From JAGOEY01 sp017997515 (GTDB lineage Bacteria; Pseudomonadota; Gammaproteobacteria; Burkholderiales; Burkholderiaceae_C): DNA of 64,000 nt. Below, one piece after another: positions 8,809 through 18,026 of the stretch (positions within the stretch are counted from its first letter, which is position 1; each line of letters opens with the position of its first letter). The position numbers were made by a program, and so were the translations under genes. The stretch lies in assembly GCA_026314275.1 (NCBI GenBank), contig CP111109.1, positions 3,224,001-3,288,000 on the forward strand. The letters are read 5' to 3'. The notes under the pieces are model-generated. The model did no database searches. It was not told the origin of the DNA and worked only from the letters and a program-made list of their open reading frames with translations.

Positions 8809-10317
8809 ATGACCTCATCTTTTTCCAATCTTTCGCTGGCAGAACCGCTGGCACGCGCAGTGGCCGAAATGGGCTACGAGACCATGACGCCGATCCAGGA
8901 GCAGGCCATTCCGGTGGTGCTGACAGGGCAGGACGTGATGGGTGCAGCGCAAACCGGTACCGGCAAAACAGCGGCTTTTTCGCTGCCCTTGCTGCAGCGC
9001 ATGCTCAAGCACGAAAATAGCTCCACCTCGCCAGCGCGCCACCCGGTGCGTGCGCTGGTGCTGCTGCCCACGCGTGAGCTGGCCGACCAGGTGGCCCAGC
9101 AGATCAAGCTGTACGCCAAGTACACCAACCTGCGCAGCGCCGTGGTGTTTGGTGGCATGGACATGAAACCGCAGACGCTGGAGCTCAAAAAAGGCGTTGA
9201 AGTGCTGGTGGCCACCCCCGGTCGTTTGCTCGACCACATCGAAGCCAAAAACGCTGTGCTGAACCAGGTGGAATATGTGGTGCTCGACGAAGCCGACCGC
9301 ATGCTCGACATCGGTTTTCTGCCGGACCTGCAACGTATCCTGAGTTACCTGCCCAAGTCCCGCACCACGTTGCTGTTCTCGGCCACGTTCTCGCCTGAAA
9401 TCAAACGCCTCGCGGGCAGCTACCTGCAAGACCCGGTCACCATCGAGGTGGCCCGCTCGAACGCCACGGCCTCCACCGTGGAGCAGCGTTTCTACAGCGT
9501 GGGTGAAGACGACAAACGCCGTGCGCTGCACCAGGTCCTGAAGACCCGTGGCATGAAGCAGGCCTTTGTGTTCGTCAACAGCAAGTTGGGCTGTGCCCGG
9601 CTGGCACGTTCGCTGGAACGCGAAGGTCTCAAGACCGCCGCCCTGCACGGTGACAAGAGCCAGGACGAACGCCTGAAGGCGCTGGAGTCGTTCAAAAAAG
9701 GCGAAGTGGACTTGCTGGTGTGTACCGATGTGGCGGCCCGCGGGCTGGACATCAAGGACGTGCCAGCGGTGTTCAACTTCGACGTGCCTTTTAACGCCGA
9801 AGACTACGTGCACCGCATCGGCCGCACGGGCCGTGCCGGGGCTTCGGGCCTGGCCGTCAGTTTTGTGGGCGGCAAGAACGATGCACGCCTGGTGGCCGAC
9901 ATCGAGAAACTGATCAAGACCAAGATCGAACTCGAAGCGGTGGAGTACGACGAAGACCAGCCCCGCGGCCGCATCAACGATGGCCGCCGTATGTACGAGG
10001 CCGAAGGCAACGAGCCGCGCCGTGGAGAAACACACCGCGAGAATCGTGAACGCCGCGAGCCACGTGACCCACGCGAACCCAGTGAACGCCGCGAATACCG
10101 CAGCGCCCGCCCCGCCGCACCGCGTGACCCCTTCTTCGAGCAGCCTTACCAGGCTCCCGAGGTGGCTGCTGCGCCGTCGTGGGAAGCGTCGCCCCGCACC
10201 GCAGGCCGCAGCAGTGTGTCGGCCAACATCAAACCCAAACGCAAGGTGGCCGCGCTGTTCAAGGCGGTGGTCGAAGTACCCCCCCAGGTGGCGGAGTCCT
10301 CTGCCGAATCGGCTTAA
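8809..10317 (+). CDS. rhlE: DEAD-box ATP-dependent RNA helicase, RhlE type
   Basis: 502 residues. All helicase motifs are present in order: Q motif PIQEQAIPV, Walker A AQTGTGKTAAF (about 46-56), PTRELADQV, TPGRLLDH, the DEAD box LDEADRMLD (about 160), SAT (FSATFSPEIK), ARGLDI and HRIGRTGRAG. Residues from about 385 on are a low-complexity Arg/Glu/Pro tail (RRGETHRENRERREPRD and similar), which in this family binds RNA non-specifically. RhlE remodels RNA in ribosome assembly and mRNA decay. It is monocistronic, with palindromic repeats on both sides. Confidence 0.95.
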   Translation: MTSSFSNLSLAEPLARAVAEMGYETMTPIQEQAIPVVLTGQDVMGAAQTGTGKTAAFSLPLLQRMLKHENSSTSPARHPVRALVLLPTRELADQVAQQIKLYAKYTNLRSAVVFGGMDMKPQTLELKKGVEVLVATPGRLLDHIEAKNAVLNQVEYVVLDEADRMLDIGFLPDLQRILSYLPKSRTTLLFSATFSPEIKRLAGSYLQDPVTIEVARSNATASTVEQRFYSVGEDDKRRALHQVLKTRGMKQAFVFVNSKLGCARLARSLEREGLKTAALHGDKSQDERLKALESFKKGEVDLLVCTDVAARGLDIKDVPAVFNFDVPFNAEDYVHRIGRTGRAGASGLAVSFVGGKNDARLVADIEKLIKTKIELEAVEYDEDQPRGRINDGRRMYEAEGNEPRRGETHRENRERREPRDPREPSERREYRSARPAAPRDPFFEQPYQAPEVAAAPSWEASPRTAGRSSVSANIKPKRKVAALFKAVVEVPPQVAESSAESA

Positions 10318-10321
10318 TATT

Positions 10322-10385
10322 TAAGCGTTTTAGGCCTCCAGCGCCCATCCGGCGGGCGCGAGCAGCTATCAAATAAGTAGCGAAA
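10322..10385. repeat. Palindromic intergenic repeat, rhlE-apaH convergent gap
   Basis: The gap between the convergent rhlE and apaH genes is filled by a gccTCCAGCGCCCATCCGGCGGGCGCGAG hairpin-like stretch (read as pieces GCGCCC and GGGCGC) followed by CAGCTATCAAATAAGTAGC at 10362-10380. Same repeat family as at 16157, 30049 and 50818. It probably serves as a shared transcript end. Confidence 0.5.
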
Positions 10386-10400
10386 CGCGGGTTGCGTGTT

Positions 10401-11237
10401 TCACTTACCGCCTGGCACCTGCGCCTGTTCGCAGTCCACATGGATCACCTCCCGCTGCGCCGGGTCGGCGTGCCAGCGGCAGGCGCTGAGGCAGCCACCC
10501 CACACACAACCCGTGTCCAGCGCCAGCAGCTTGGGCCGCACCACCAGGCCCAGCTGCGACCAGTGGCCAAAGGCCACGGTGACATCTGCCGTTTGTCGGC
10601 CGGGCACATCAAACCAGGGCATCAGGCCCGCGGGGGTGTTGTCGGCACCTTCGCTGCTGTTAAAGTCCATCACACCTTCGGCGCTGCAAAAGCGCAGCCG
10701 CGTCAGGGCGTTGACGATGGTGCGTATCCGTTCTGCACCCTGCAGCCCGTCATGCCATGCGGCCGGTGTGTTGCCATACATCTGCGGCAGGAAGGCCGCC
10801 AGGTCCGGGCCGCGCAACACCGTTTCCACTTCATGCGCCAGCGCCAGGGTTTGCTCTGCGGTCCAGCTGGGCAACACCCCTGCGTGCACCATCAGGCAGC
10901 CGTGCTCCAACAGGGCCATGGGCTGGTGGCGCAGCCAGTCCAGCAGGGTGGTGCGGTTGGGCGCGTCGAGGATGTTGTCCAGTGTGTCGCCGCGGCGCTG
11001 GCCGCGTACACCATGTGCGGTGGCCAGCAGGCTCAGGTCGTGGTTGCCGAGGATGCAGCGGGCTGCAGGGCCCAGCGCTACCATGCGGCGCAGCACTGCT
11101 GCAGATTCGGGGCCGCGGTTGACCAGGTCGCCCAGCAGGTAAAGCGTGTCGCGGCTGGGGGAAAAGTCGAGGGTGTCCAGCAGACGTTGCAAGGCGCTGT
11201 CGCAGCCTTGCACGTCCCCAATGAAGTAAAGTGCCAT
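10401..11237 (-). CDS. apaH: ApaH, symmetrical bis(5'-nucleosyl)-tetraphosphatase
   Basis: 278 residues from the ATG at 11237. It has the phosphoesterase metal motifs GDVQGC (near residue 8), GDLVNRGPES and GNHDLSLLA, the hallmark of ApaH. The enzyme hydrolyses diadenosine tetraphosphate to two ADP and can remove Np4 caps from RNA. Its start codon is only 24 bp from the divergent CNNM-type gene, so both promoters must overlap or lie inside the neighbouring gene. A much longer open frame continues upstream on this strand, but it is antisense to the next gene and was not used. Confidence 0.95.
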   Translation of the reverse strand: MALYFIGDVQGCDSALQRLLDTLDFSPSRDTLYLLGDLVNRGPESAAVLRRMVALGPAARCILGNHDLSLLATAHGVRGQRRGDTLDNILDAPNRTTLLDWLRHQPMALLEHGCLMVHAGVLPSWTAEQTLALAHEVETVLRGPDLAAFLPQMYGNTPAAWHDGLQGAERIRTIVNALTRLRFCSAEGVMDFNSSEGADNTPAGLMPWFDVPGRQTADVTVAFGHWSQLGLVVRPKLLALDTGCVWGGCLSACRWHADPAQREVIHVDCEQAQVPGGK

Positions 11238-11261
11238 GGTGTTTATTGTCCCTTCTGATCC

Positions 11262-12557
11262 ATGGATTTCCTGCTCATCGCGTTTCTGACTTTGCTCAAT
11301 GGTGTTTTTGCCATGTCCGAGCTGGCCCTGGCCTCCAGCCGCAAAGCACGCCTCACGGCGATGTCGGAGTCCGGGGACAAAGGAGCGCATGCAGCGTTGA
11401 AGCTGCTGGACAACCCCACCCAGTTTTTGTCTTCCGTCCAGGTGGGCATTACCTCGATCGGTATGCTGAACGGCATCATTGGTGAGGCCGCTTTCAGCGA
11501 CGACCTCGCACGTGTGTTGCTGGCCTGGGGTACCTCCGAACGCGCGGCCAGTGTTACGGCCACCGCTGTGGTGGTGACGGTGATCACCTTCATCACCATT
11601 GTGTTTGGTGAGCTGGTGCCCAAACGGATTGGCCAGCTGTACCCCGAGGTGGTGGCGCGGCTGGTGTCGCGCCCCATGACCTGGGTGGCGCGTATCGCCA
11701 AACCTTTTGTGCGCCTGTTGTCCATCAGCACCCAAGCCGTGTTGAAGCTGCTGCGGGTCAACAACGATGCAGGCCGCGCGGTCACCGAAGAAGAAATTGC
11801 CGCGAGCCTGGAAGAAGGGCGCGAGGCGGGTGTCATCGAGCACCACGAACACCAGATGGTGCAGAACGTGTTTTCGCTGGACGACCGCCCGTTGACGTCC
11901 CTGATGGTGCCGCGTACCGATGTGGAGTGGCTTGATGCCAGCCACACCGTCGCTAAATGCCTGGAACTGCTGGGCCACAGCGGCGGCAAGGGCATCCATT
12001 CCTGGTACCCGGTGTGCCGGGGCTCGCTGGACGACGTGGTGGGTGTCATCAGCGTGGCGCGCTTGCTGGAGCTGGGTATCCACGAACCCGACCCGGTGGA
12101 GCGCCATGTACACGCCGCCACCTTTCTGCCCGAAACGCTGAGTGGCATGGAGCTGCTGGAGCAGTTCCGTGCACGTTCGGGCCGCATGGTGTTTGTGGTG
12201 GACGAATACGGTGTGGTGCAAGGCCTGATGACGCCGCGCGACCTGCTGGAGGCCATTACCGGTGAGCTGCAGCCGGGTGCACAGGCCGACGCCTGGGCCA
12301 CGCAGCGTGAAGACGGTTCTTGGTTACTGGATGGCCTGATGCCGGTGGGTGAGCTCAAATCGCGCCTGGATATCCGCGATTTACCCGAACAGGACCGTGG
12401 CCGTTACAACACCTTGGCCGGTTTGTTGATGTCGGTGTCGGGCAGTTTGCCCGCCACGGGTGCTCGTATTGAATGTGCCGACTGGGTTTTTGAAGTGGTG
12501 GACCTGGATGGAAAACGCATCGACAAGGTGCTGGCCATGCGCGAAAAAATGCTGTAA
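11262..12557 (+). CDS. CNNM/CorC-type membrane protein with CBS domains (hemolysin family, UPF0053)
   Basis: 431 residues. The N-terminal CNNM domain has helices starting MDFLLIAFLTLLNGVFAMSE, then GITSIGMLNGIIGEAAFS and TFITIVFGELVPKRIG, the family signature. A CBS pair follows (DRPLTSLMVPRTDVEWLD; GRMVFVVDEYGVVQGLMTP), then a C-terminal CorC/HlyC domain (YNTLAGLLMSVSGSLPATG). These proteins are linked to magnesium/cobalt efflux or resistance; the substrate cannot be read from the sequence. Divergent from apaH. Confidence 0.9.
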   Translation: MDFLLIAFLTLLNGVFAMSELALASSRKARLTAMSESGDKGAHAALKLLDNPTQFLSSVQVGITSIGMLNGIIGEAAFSDDLARVLLAWGTSERAASVTATAVVVTVITFITIVFGELVPKRIGQLYPEVVARLVSRPMTWVARIAKPFVRLLSISTQAVLKLLRVNNDAGRAVTEEEIAASLEEGREAGVIEHHEHQMVQNVFSLDDRPLTSLMVPRTDVEWLDASHTVAKCLELLGHSGGKGIHSWYPVCRGSLDDVVGVISVARLLELGIHEPDPVERHVHAATFLPETLSGMELLEQFRARSGRMVFVVDEYGVVQGLMTPRDLLEAITGELQPGAQADAWATQREDGSWLLDGLMPVGELKSRLDIRDLPEQDRGRYNTLAGLLMSVSGSLPATGARIECADWVFEVVDLDGKRIDKVLAMREKML

Positions 12558-12612
12558 CACGATATTCGGCTTGTTCTTTCTTGTTGTCGGCAAGAATATG
12601 CCGAGCGTACAG

Positions 12613-12641
12613 AGCTTTAGGTAAAATTAAGTACCTATAAT
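12613..12641 (+). promoter_or_regulatory. Candidate sigma-70 promoter for the H-NS-like gene
   Basis: A perfect -10 hexamer TATAAT lies at 12636-12641, 30 bp before the start codon at 12672, in a locally A/T-rich stretch. The -35 region (around 12613-12618, AGCTTT) is weak. The A/T-rich setting is typical of genes that H-NS-like proteins autoregulate. Confidence 0.45.
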
Positions 12642-12671
12642 GGCGATTTATTTATTATCAGGATCCATTTC

Positions 12672-12962
12672 ATGGCAAGTTACAAAGACCTCCTGAAGCA
12701 GCGTGAACTGCTTGAGCAACAAATCAGCGAAGCGCGTCAGCGTGAAATCTCCGATGCCGTGGCCCAGGCCCGCGCTATTGTGGAAGAGTTTGGTTTGACG
12801 CAGCAGGATGTGTTCCCGGTGGGCCGTGCACGCAGCGCTGTCAAAGGCAGCAAAGTGGCCGCCAAATACCGTGATCCAGCCACTGGCGCCACATGGACCG
12901 GTCGTGGTAAGGCCCCCCGCTGGATCCAGGACCAGGACCGCGCAAAGTTCGAAATCAATTAA
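12672..12962 (+). CDS. H-NS-like histone family DNA-binding protein
   Basis: 96 residues. An N-terminal helical oligomerisation segment (YKDLLKQRELLEQQISEAR) is joined to the C-terminal H-NS DNA-binding motif (KYRDPATGATWTGRGKAPRW), with the conserved W-x-G-x-G-x-x-P-x-W core. Proteins of this short type are common, in several copies, in Burkholderiales and silence A/T-rich or foreign DNA. Monocistronic, with a good -10 box upstream and an intrinsic terminator 60 bp downstream. Confidence 0.93.
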   Translation: MASYKDLLKQRELLEQQISEARQREISDAVAQARAIVEEFGLTQQDVFPVGRARSAVKGSKVAAKYRDPATGATWTGRGKAPRWIQDQDRAKFEIN

Positions 12963-13021
12963 TAGCGGTTTTTCAGCTTTGCGGGGTGGTAGCCGTATTT
13001 CGCTGCACGGCCCCGCATCTG

Positions 13022-13054
13022 CCCCGCAGAAGCTTCGGCACTGCGGGGTTTTTT
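13022..13054 (+). terminator. Intrinsic terminator after the H-NS-like gene
   Basis: Stem CCCCGCAG / CTGCGGGG (13022-13029 with 13041-13048) with an 11-nt loop followed by TTTTTT at 13049-13054. Well placed to end the H-NS-like transcript before acnA. Confidence 0.9.
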
Positions 13055-13132
13055 CATGGATGGTGTGCAAAAAAAAACGTGTGCTGCCAGAATGGTGGCT
13101 GTTGTCGGTTGTGACGCCTTATGGAGTTTCCC

Positions 13133-16048
13133 ATGCCTAAAAAGACCCCCCACGCATTCGCCCATACGCTGAAGACATTCAAAACAAAGTCTGGTGCATC
13201 GGGCAAGTTTTATTCACTGCCCGCATTGGCCAAGACATGGCCGCAGGTAACCCGCCTGCCTGTATCCATTCGTATCGTGCTGGAGGCCGTGATGCGGCAC
13301 TGCGACGGCAAAAAGGTGACGCCGGAGCATGTCGAACAACTGGCGCACTGGGCCCCTACCGCCGCCCGCACCGATGAAATTCCGTTCGTCGTCGCCCGCG
13401 TGGTTTTGCAGGACTTCACAGGTGTGCCCCTGCTGGCCGACCTGGCCGCCATGCGCAGCGTGGCACGTCGGCTGGGCAAGGATGTGGAGCGTATCGAACC
13501 GCTGGTGCCGGTGGACTTGGTGGTAGACCACTCCATCATGGTGGATTACTTCGGCACCAAAAATGCGCTGGACCTGAACATGAAGCTGGAATTCCAGCGC
13601 AACCGCGAACGTTACGAGTTCATGAAATGGGGCATGCAGGCGTTTGATACCTTTGGTGTTGTGCCGCCCGGTTTTGGCATCGTGCACCAGGTGAATCTGG
13701 AATACCTCGCACGGGGTGTGCACAAGGCGGCGCGGGGGGCCAAAGAGCTGCCGCTGTACTACCCCGACACCCTTGTTGGCACCGACAGCCACACCACCAT
13801 GATCAACGGCATTGGTGTGGTGGGCTGGGGTGTGGGCGGCATCGAGGCCGAAGCCGCCATGCTGGGCCAGCCCGTCTACATGCTGACCCCCGACGTGGTG
13901 GGCTTCGAGCTGCGCGGGCGTCTGCGTGAAGGTGTCACCGCCACCGATCTGGTGCTGCGGGTGACTGAAATGCTGCGCCAGGCCAAGGTGGTGGGCAAGT
14001 TTGTCGAGTTTTTTGGCGAAGGCACACGCACCTTGTCGCTGCCCGACCGCGCCACCATTGCCAACATGGCCCCTGAATACGGGGCCACGATGGGCTTCTT
14101 CCCGGTGGATGAAAAAACCATCGACTACTTCAAGGGCACCGGCCGAACCAAGGGTGAAATTGAAGCGTTCGAAGCCTACTTCCGCGCGCAAGGCCTGTTT
14201 GGTGTAGCCCAGGCGGGCGAGATCGATTACACGAAGGTGGTGCAGCTGGACCTGGGTGACGTCACCCCCAGCCTGGCAGGCCCCAAACGCCCGCAGGACC
14301 GCATCGAGCTGGGCCATGTGGCCCACCAGTTTGGCAAGCTGTTCAGCCAGCCGATTGCCGACAATGGCTTCAACCGGCCTGCAGAGCTGCTGACCACGCG
14401 GCACCTGGTGCGCCTGAACGAAGGCGTGGTGCCGCAAGACGGCACGCCTGCTTCGCCTCCGACACCCCTGGGTGCGCCGCGCCAGGTCGTGGAGATGGTG
14501 GGCAACCGTGCCACGCTGGAGGCCGCGCAGGCGGTGGCGGAAGCGCACGTTGTGCCCAGCAAAACGGGCAAAGGCGCCGGCAAGGACATCACGGTCGGCA
14601 ACGGGGATGTGCTGATTGCCGCCATCACCAGCTGCACCAACACCTCCAACCCCAGCGTTCTGCTGGCTGCGGGCCTGCTGGCCAAAAAGGCGGTGGAGGC
14701 GGGGCTCAAGGTGCAGCCGCACATCAAGACATCGCTGGCACCCGGTTCCCGCATCGTGACCGAGTACCTCACACAAACCGGCCTGTTGCCCTACCTGGAA
14801 AAGCTGGGCTTCACGCTGGCGGGTTACGGCTGTACCACCTGTATCGGCAATGCCGGTGACCTGACACCCGAGCTGAACGACACCATCACCCGTAACGACC
14901 TGGTCTGCGCGGCCGTGCTCAGCGGCAACCGCAACTTCGAGGCCCGTATCCACCCGAACCTGAAGGCCAACTTCCTGGCCAGCCCGCCGCTGGTGGTGGC
15001 GTATGCCATTGCTGGTACGGTGCAGCGTGACCTGATGACCGAGCCCGTCGGCAAAGGCAAGGGTGGCAAAGACATCTACCTGGGCGACATCTGGCCCACC
15101 AGCGACGAGATCTACAAACTCATGAAGTTCGCGATGAACGGCAAGGCCTTCCGCGAGAACTACGCCAAGGTCAAGACCGACCCGGGCAAGCTGTGGGAGA
15201 AGATCAAGGGTGTGTCGGGCGCTGCGTACACCTGGCCTGGCAGCACCTACATTGCCGAGCCGCCATTTTTTGCCGACTTTGACATGGCCGACCCGCTGGC
15301 AGCCGCACCTGTGTCTGTCGCGGTGCAGGGCGCACGCATCATGGCGCTGTTTGGCGACTCCATCACCACTGACCATATTTCGCCCGCCGGTTCGATCAAG
15401 GCCAGTTCCCCTGCAGGCCAGTGGCTGCTGGCCAACGGTGTACAGAAGGCCGACTTCAACAGCTACGGCGCACGCCGCGGCAACCACGAAGTCATGATGC
15501 GCGGCACGTTTGCCAACGTGCGTATCAAGAACCTGATGATTCCGGCGGACGCCAACGGCTCGCGGGAAGAGGGTGGTGTCACGCTGTTCCAGAACGGAAA
15601 AGCGCCTGAAAAGATGTTCATCTACGACGCGGCCATGCGCTACGTCGCTGAGGGCACGCCCACCGTGGTGTTTGCGGGTGAAGAGTACGGCACCGGGTCG
15701 TCACGCGACTGGGCCGCCAAAGGCACCCAGCTGCTGGGCATCAAGGCGGTGGTGGCGCGCAGTTTTGAGCGCATCCACCGTAACAACCTGGTGGGTATGG
15801 GTGTGTTGCCGCTGCAGTTCAAGGGGGAAGACAGCTGGCAGTCGCTGCAACTCACGGGCAACGAACAGGTAGACATCATTCCATCCCCTGATCTGAAGCC
15901 GCAAAGTGAGGCCAAGTTGGTCATCACCCGCGCCAATGGCAAACGGGAAGAAATCAGCCTGATCCTGCGTATCGACACCCCGATCGAAGTGGACTACTAC
16001 CGCAGCGGCGGCATCCTGCCGTATGTGCTGCGGCAGCTATTGGGATAA
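13133..16048 (+). CDS. acnA: AcnA, aconitate hydratase
   Basis: 971 residues from the ATG at 13133, which has GGAG eight bases upstream; an ATG at 13121 contains that ribosome site and is unlikely. Aconitase converts citrate to isocitrate through cis-aconitate. The [4Fe-4S] ligand motifs are visible: ITSCTNTSNPS near residue 499 and YGCTTCIGNAG near 563. The swivel domain with GDSITTDHISPAGSIKA and EEYGTGSSRDWAAKG is intact. Length and domain order fit AcnA/IRP1-type enzymes rather than AcnB. Monocistronic. Confidence 0.95.
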   Translation: MPKKTPHAFAHTLKTFKTKSGASGKFYSLPALAKTWPQVTRLPVSIRIVLEAVMRHCDGKKVTPEHVEQLAHWAPTAARTDEIPFVVARVVLQDFTGVPLLADLAAMRSVARRLGKDVERIEPLVPVDLVVDHSIMVDYFGTKNALDLNMKLEFQRNRERYEFMKWGMQAFDTFGVVPPGFGIVHQVNLEYLARGVHKAARGAKELPLYYPDTLVGTDSHTTMINGIGVVGWGVGGIEAEAAMLGQPVYMLTPDVVGFELRGRLREGVTATDLVLRVTEMLRQAKVVGKFVEFFGEGTRTLSLPDRATIANMAPEYGATMGFFPVDEKTIDYFKGTGRTKGEIEAFEAYFRAQGLFGVAQAGEIDYTKVVQLDLGDVTPSLAGPKRPQDRIELGHVAHQFGKLFSQPIADNGFNRPAELLTTRHLVRLNEGVVPQDGTPASPPTPLGAPRQVVEMVGNRATLEAAQAVAEAHVVPSKTGKGAGKDITVGNGDVLIAAITSCTNTSNPSVLLAAGLLAKKAVEAGLKVQPHIKTSLAPGSRIVTEYLTQTGLLPYLEKLGFTLAGYGCTTCIGNAGDLTPELNDTITRNDLVCAAVLSGNRNFEARIHPNLKANFLASPPLVVAYAIAGTVQRDLMTEPVGKGKGGKDIYLGDIWPTSDEIYKLMKFAMNGKAFRENYAKVKTDPGKLWEKIKGVSGAAYTWPGSTYIAEPPFFADFDMADPLAAAPVSVAVQGARIMALFGDSITTDHISPAGSIKASSPAGQWLLANGVQKADFNSYGARRGNHEVMMRGTFANVRIKNLMIPADANGSREEGGVTLFQNGKAPEKMFIYDAAMRYVAEGTPTVVFAGEEYGTGSSRDWAAKGTQLLGIKAVVARSFERIHRNNLVGMGVLPLQFKGEDSWQSLQLTGNEQVDIIPSPDLKPQSEAKLVITRANGKREEISLILRIDTPIEVDYYRSGGILPYVLRQLLG

Positions 16049-16054
16049 GGTCTT

Positions 16055-16172
16055 GACTCCCTCTCCCTCCGGGAGGGGGCGGGGGTGAGGGCTGGCATAG
16101 CCACGCATTTTTTATGAAAAAATGCCCTCAAGTGCGCGCTAGTCAAGCGCAGGCAGCTATCAAAATAGGAGT
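16055..16172. repeat. Intergenic repeat block after acnA (G/C hairpin plus CAGCTATCAAAATA element)
   Basis: The 181-bp gap between acnA and suhB (convergent) holds a G/C-rich inverted repeat (CCCTCTCCCTCC / GGAGGGGGCGGGG near 16061-16086), a perfect hairpin GCATTTTTT-atg-AAAAAATGC (16107-16127) and then CAGCTATCAAAATA at 16155-16168. All three look like dispersed repeats. The second hairpin is followed by no long T-tract on either strand. Probably a bidirectional transcript end. Confidence 0.5.
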
Positions 16173-16229
16173 TATTGCCCGGCAGCCTTGTCGGGGGCTG
16201 CCTTCACGCCAGACTTGCGAGAGACAGGA

Positions 16230-17162
16230 CTAAAAAGGCGCGTCTGAGGCTGTACCCGGCTCGATGGGGTCTTGGGCTGCAGGGGCGGTGGCAGCTTCTT
16301 TGTTCAGCGTCAGCTCAGCCGCAGCCTGGCGCACTGCGGCCTTGTCGCCTGCACCGGCAAACTTGCTGTACTTGGACAGCAGCGGCACCAGCTGGCCGTA
16401 GATGCGCGGTGCGCCGGCCATACATTCCTGGTGGTCCATGAAGTCGGCTTCACCAGTGAAGTTGCCGATCAGGCCACCGGCCTCGGTGACCAGCAGCGAG
16501 CCTGCGGCCACATCCCAAGGCTTCAGGCCCGTTTCAAAGAAACCATCAGTGAAACCTGCGGCCACATAGGCCAGGTCGAGCGCTGCGGCACCCGGGCGGC
16601 GCATGCCGGCGGTGCGTTGCATCACGTCGGCCATCATGTTCATGTAGTTCTTGAAGTTGTCACCGGGGCGGAACGGGAAACCGGTGGAGATCAGGCATTC
16701 CTCCAGGCGGGTGCGTTTGCTCACGCGGATGCGGCGGTCGTTCATGAAGGCGCCACGGCCTTTGGTGGCGGTGAACAGGTCGTTGCGGCTCGGGTCGTAA
16801 ATGACGGCCTGTTCAACCTTGCCCTTCACGGCCAGCGCAATACTCACGCAGTACACCGGGAAGCCATGGATGAAGTTGGTGGTGCCGTCCAGCGGGTCGA
16901 TGATCCAGACGTAGTCGGAGTCTTGTGCACCTTGGGTGCTGCCGGATTCTTCGGCGAGGATGCCATGTCCTGGGTAGGCGGTGAGCAGCGTCTCGATGAT
17001 CACTTTCTCAGCCGCGTGGTCCACTTCGGTGACGAAGTCGTTGACCTGCTTTTGCGAAATCCGCACCGATTCCACGTCGAGCGCGGCGCGGTTGATGATG
17101 GAGCCAGCGGCGCGTGCGGCCTTGATGGCCACGTTGATCATGGGGTGCAGATTGGAGGACAT
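16230..17162 (-). CDS. suhB: SuhB-type inositol-1-monophosphatase
   Basis: 310 residues from the ATG at 17162; the open frame continues upstream but the family begins at MSSNLHPMINVAIKAARAAG. Metal-binding motifs are ILAEESGS (about 68-72), WIIDPLDGTTNF (about 88) and KPWDVAAGSLLVTEAGG (about 212). In E. coli SuhB dephosphorylates inositol-1-phosphate and also joins the rRNA antitermination complex. The C-terminal 45 residues (from about 265) are an Ala-rich tail beyond the usual fold. Divergent from trmJ, 105 bp apart. Confidence 0.93.
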   Translation of the reverse strand: MSSNLHPMINVAIKAARAAGSIINRAALDVESVRISQKQVNDFVTEVDHAAEKVIIETLLTAYPGHGILAEESGSTQGAQDSDYVWIIDPLDGTTNFIHGFPVYCVSIALAVKGKVEQAVIYDPSRNDLFTATKGRGAFMNDRRIRVSKRTRLEECLISTGFPFRPGDNFKNYMNMMADVMQRTAGMRRPGAAALDLAYVAAGFTDGFFETGLKPWDVAAGSLLVTEAGGLIGNFTGEADFMDHQECMAGAPRIYGQLVPLLSKYSKFAGAGDKAAVRQAAAELTLNKEAATAPAAQDPIEPGTASDAPF

Positions 17163-17267
17163 GGTTTGTAGGGGAAGAGCAGGGGGAGGTGCAAAGCCGC
17201 TCGGCGATGCGGGCGGCGACAATAGCTGGATTTTACCCGCCTGTTTCCCCCGCGTAATTGTGAACCC

Positions 17268-17993
17268 ATGAAGACCCGTTTTGTCCTGATCAACACCAGC
17301 CACGCCGGCAATGTCGGCGCTGTGGCCCGCGCCATGAAAGTTATGGACTTTGACGACCTGGTGCTGGTCGCTCCCCGTTGGGCCAACGTGCTGCGGCGCG
17401 AGGAAACCATCCAGCGCGCCAGTGGTGCACTCGACGTGCTCGGCAACGCCCGTATCGTCGAGACGCTCGACGAAGCGCTCGACGGCATCACCCACCTGTG
17501 CGCCACGGCCATGACCCCGCGCGACTTTGGGCCGCCGACTGTGGCCCCGCGTCCGCATTTCGAAGAGCTATCAAAATCAGAGCATAGTGTGGCCTTCCTG
17601 TTTGGCTCGGAGCGCTTTGGGATGCAAAACGAAGACGTTTACCGCTGCCATGTGGCGCTCAGCATCCCGACCAACCCGCGTTTTGGCTCGCTGAACCTGG
17701 GGGCCGCCGTGCAGCTGATCGCCTATGAGTGGCGCCAGGCGCTGGGTGGTTTTGCCGTGCAGGACGCAACCACCACGCCCAAATACGCCGATGCGCGCCA
17801 GGTGCGCGGCATGCTGGACCACTGGGAGAAGTCGCTGGCCGACATCGGTTTTCTGGACCCAGCTGCGCCCAAAAAACTCATGCCCCGCTTGAACCATCTT
17901 TTTAACCGTGCCGGGCTGACCGAAGAAGAAATCCACATTCTGCGTGGTGTTGCCAAAGCCATGTCCGAAGCCGCCAACCCGCCAACCCGATAG
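17268..17993 (+). CDS. trmJ: TrmJ, tRNA (Cm32/Um32) 2'-O-methyltransferase
   Basis: 241 residues with a SPOUT fold: NTSHAGNVGAVARAMKVM at the N-terminus, FGSERFGMQNEDVYRC and IPTNPRFGSLNLGAAVQL, the AdoMet-binding knot signatures. TrmJ methylates position 32 of several tRNAs. Codons for ELSKSEH (about 100-106) are made of the palindromic repeat AGCTATCAAAATCAGAGC, which appears elsewhere only between genes. Placed 33 bp before cysE, probably co-transcribed. Confidence 0.92.
   Translation: MKTRFVLINTSHAGNVGAVARAMKVMDFDDLVLVAPRWANVLRREETIQRASGALDVLGNARIVETLDEALDGITHLCATAMTPRDFGPPTVAPRPHFEELSKSEHSVAFLFGSERFGMQNEDVYRCHVALSIPTNPRFGSLNLGAAVQLIAYEWRQALGGFAVQDATTTPKYADARQVRGMLDHWEKSLADIGFLDPAAPKKLMPRLNHLFNRAGLTEEEIHILRGVAKAMSEAANPPTR
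17566..17583. repeat. Palindromic repeat element inside trmJ
   Basis: AGCTATCAAAATCAGAGC has the same core (GCTATCAAAAT) as intergenic elements at 10362 and 16155 but lies in frame within trmJ, coding for about six residues just before the FGSERFG motif. Confidence 0.5.
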
Positions 17994-18026
17994 ACTCGAT
18001 CGGATATTTCCTTATAACAATTGCCC

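Noticed and set aside
11238..12221. Long upstream extension of apaH on the minus strand
   Set aside because: It is antisense to the CNNM/CBS gene; ApaH begins at MALYFIGDVQG.
13214..15487. 757-codon minus-strand open frame antisense to acnA
   Set aside because: His/Gly/Gln-rich shadow of a gene with clear aconitase motifs on the other strand.
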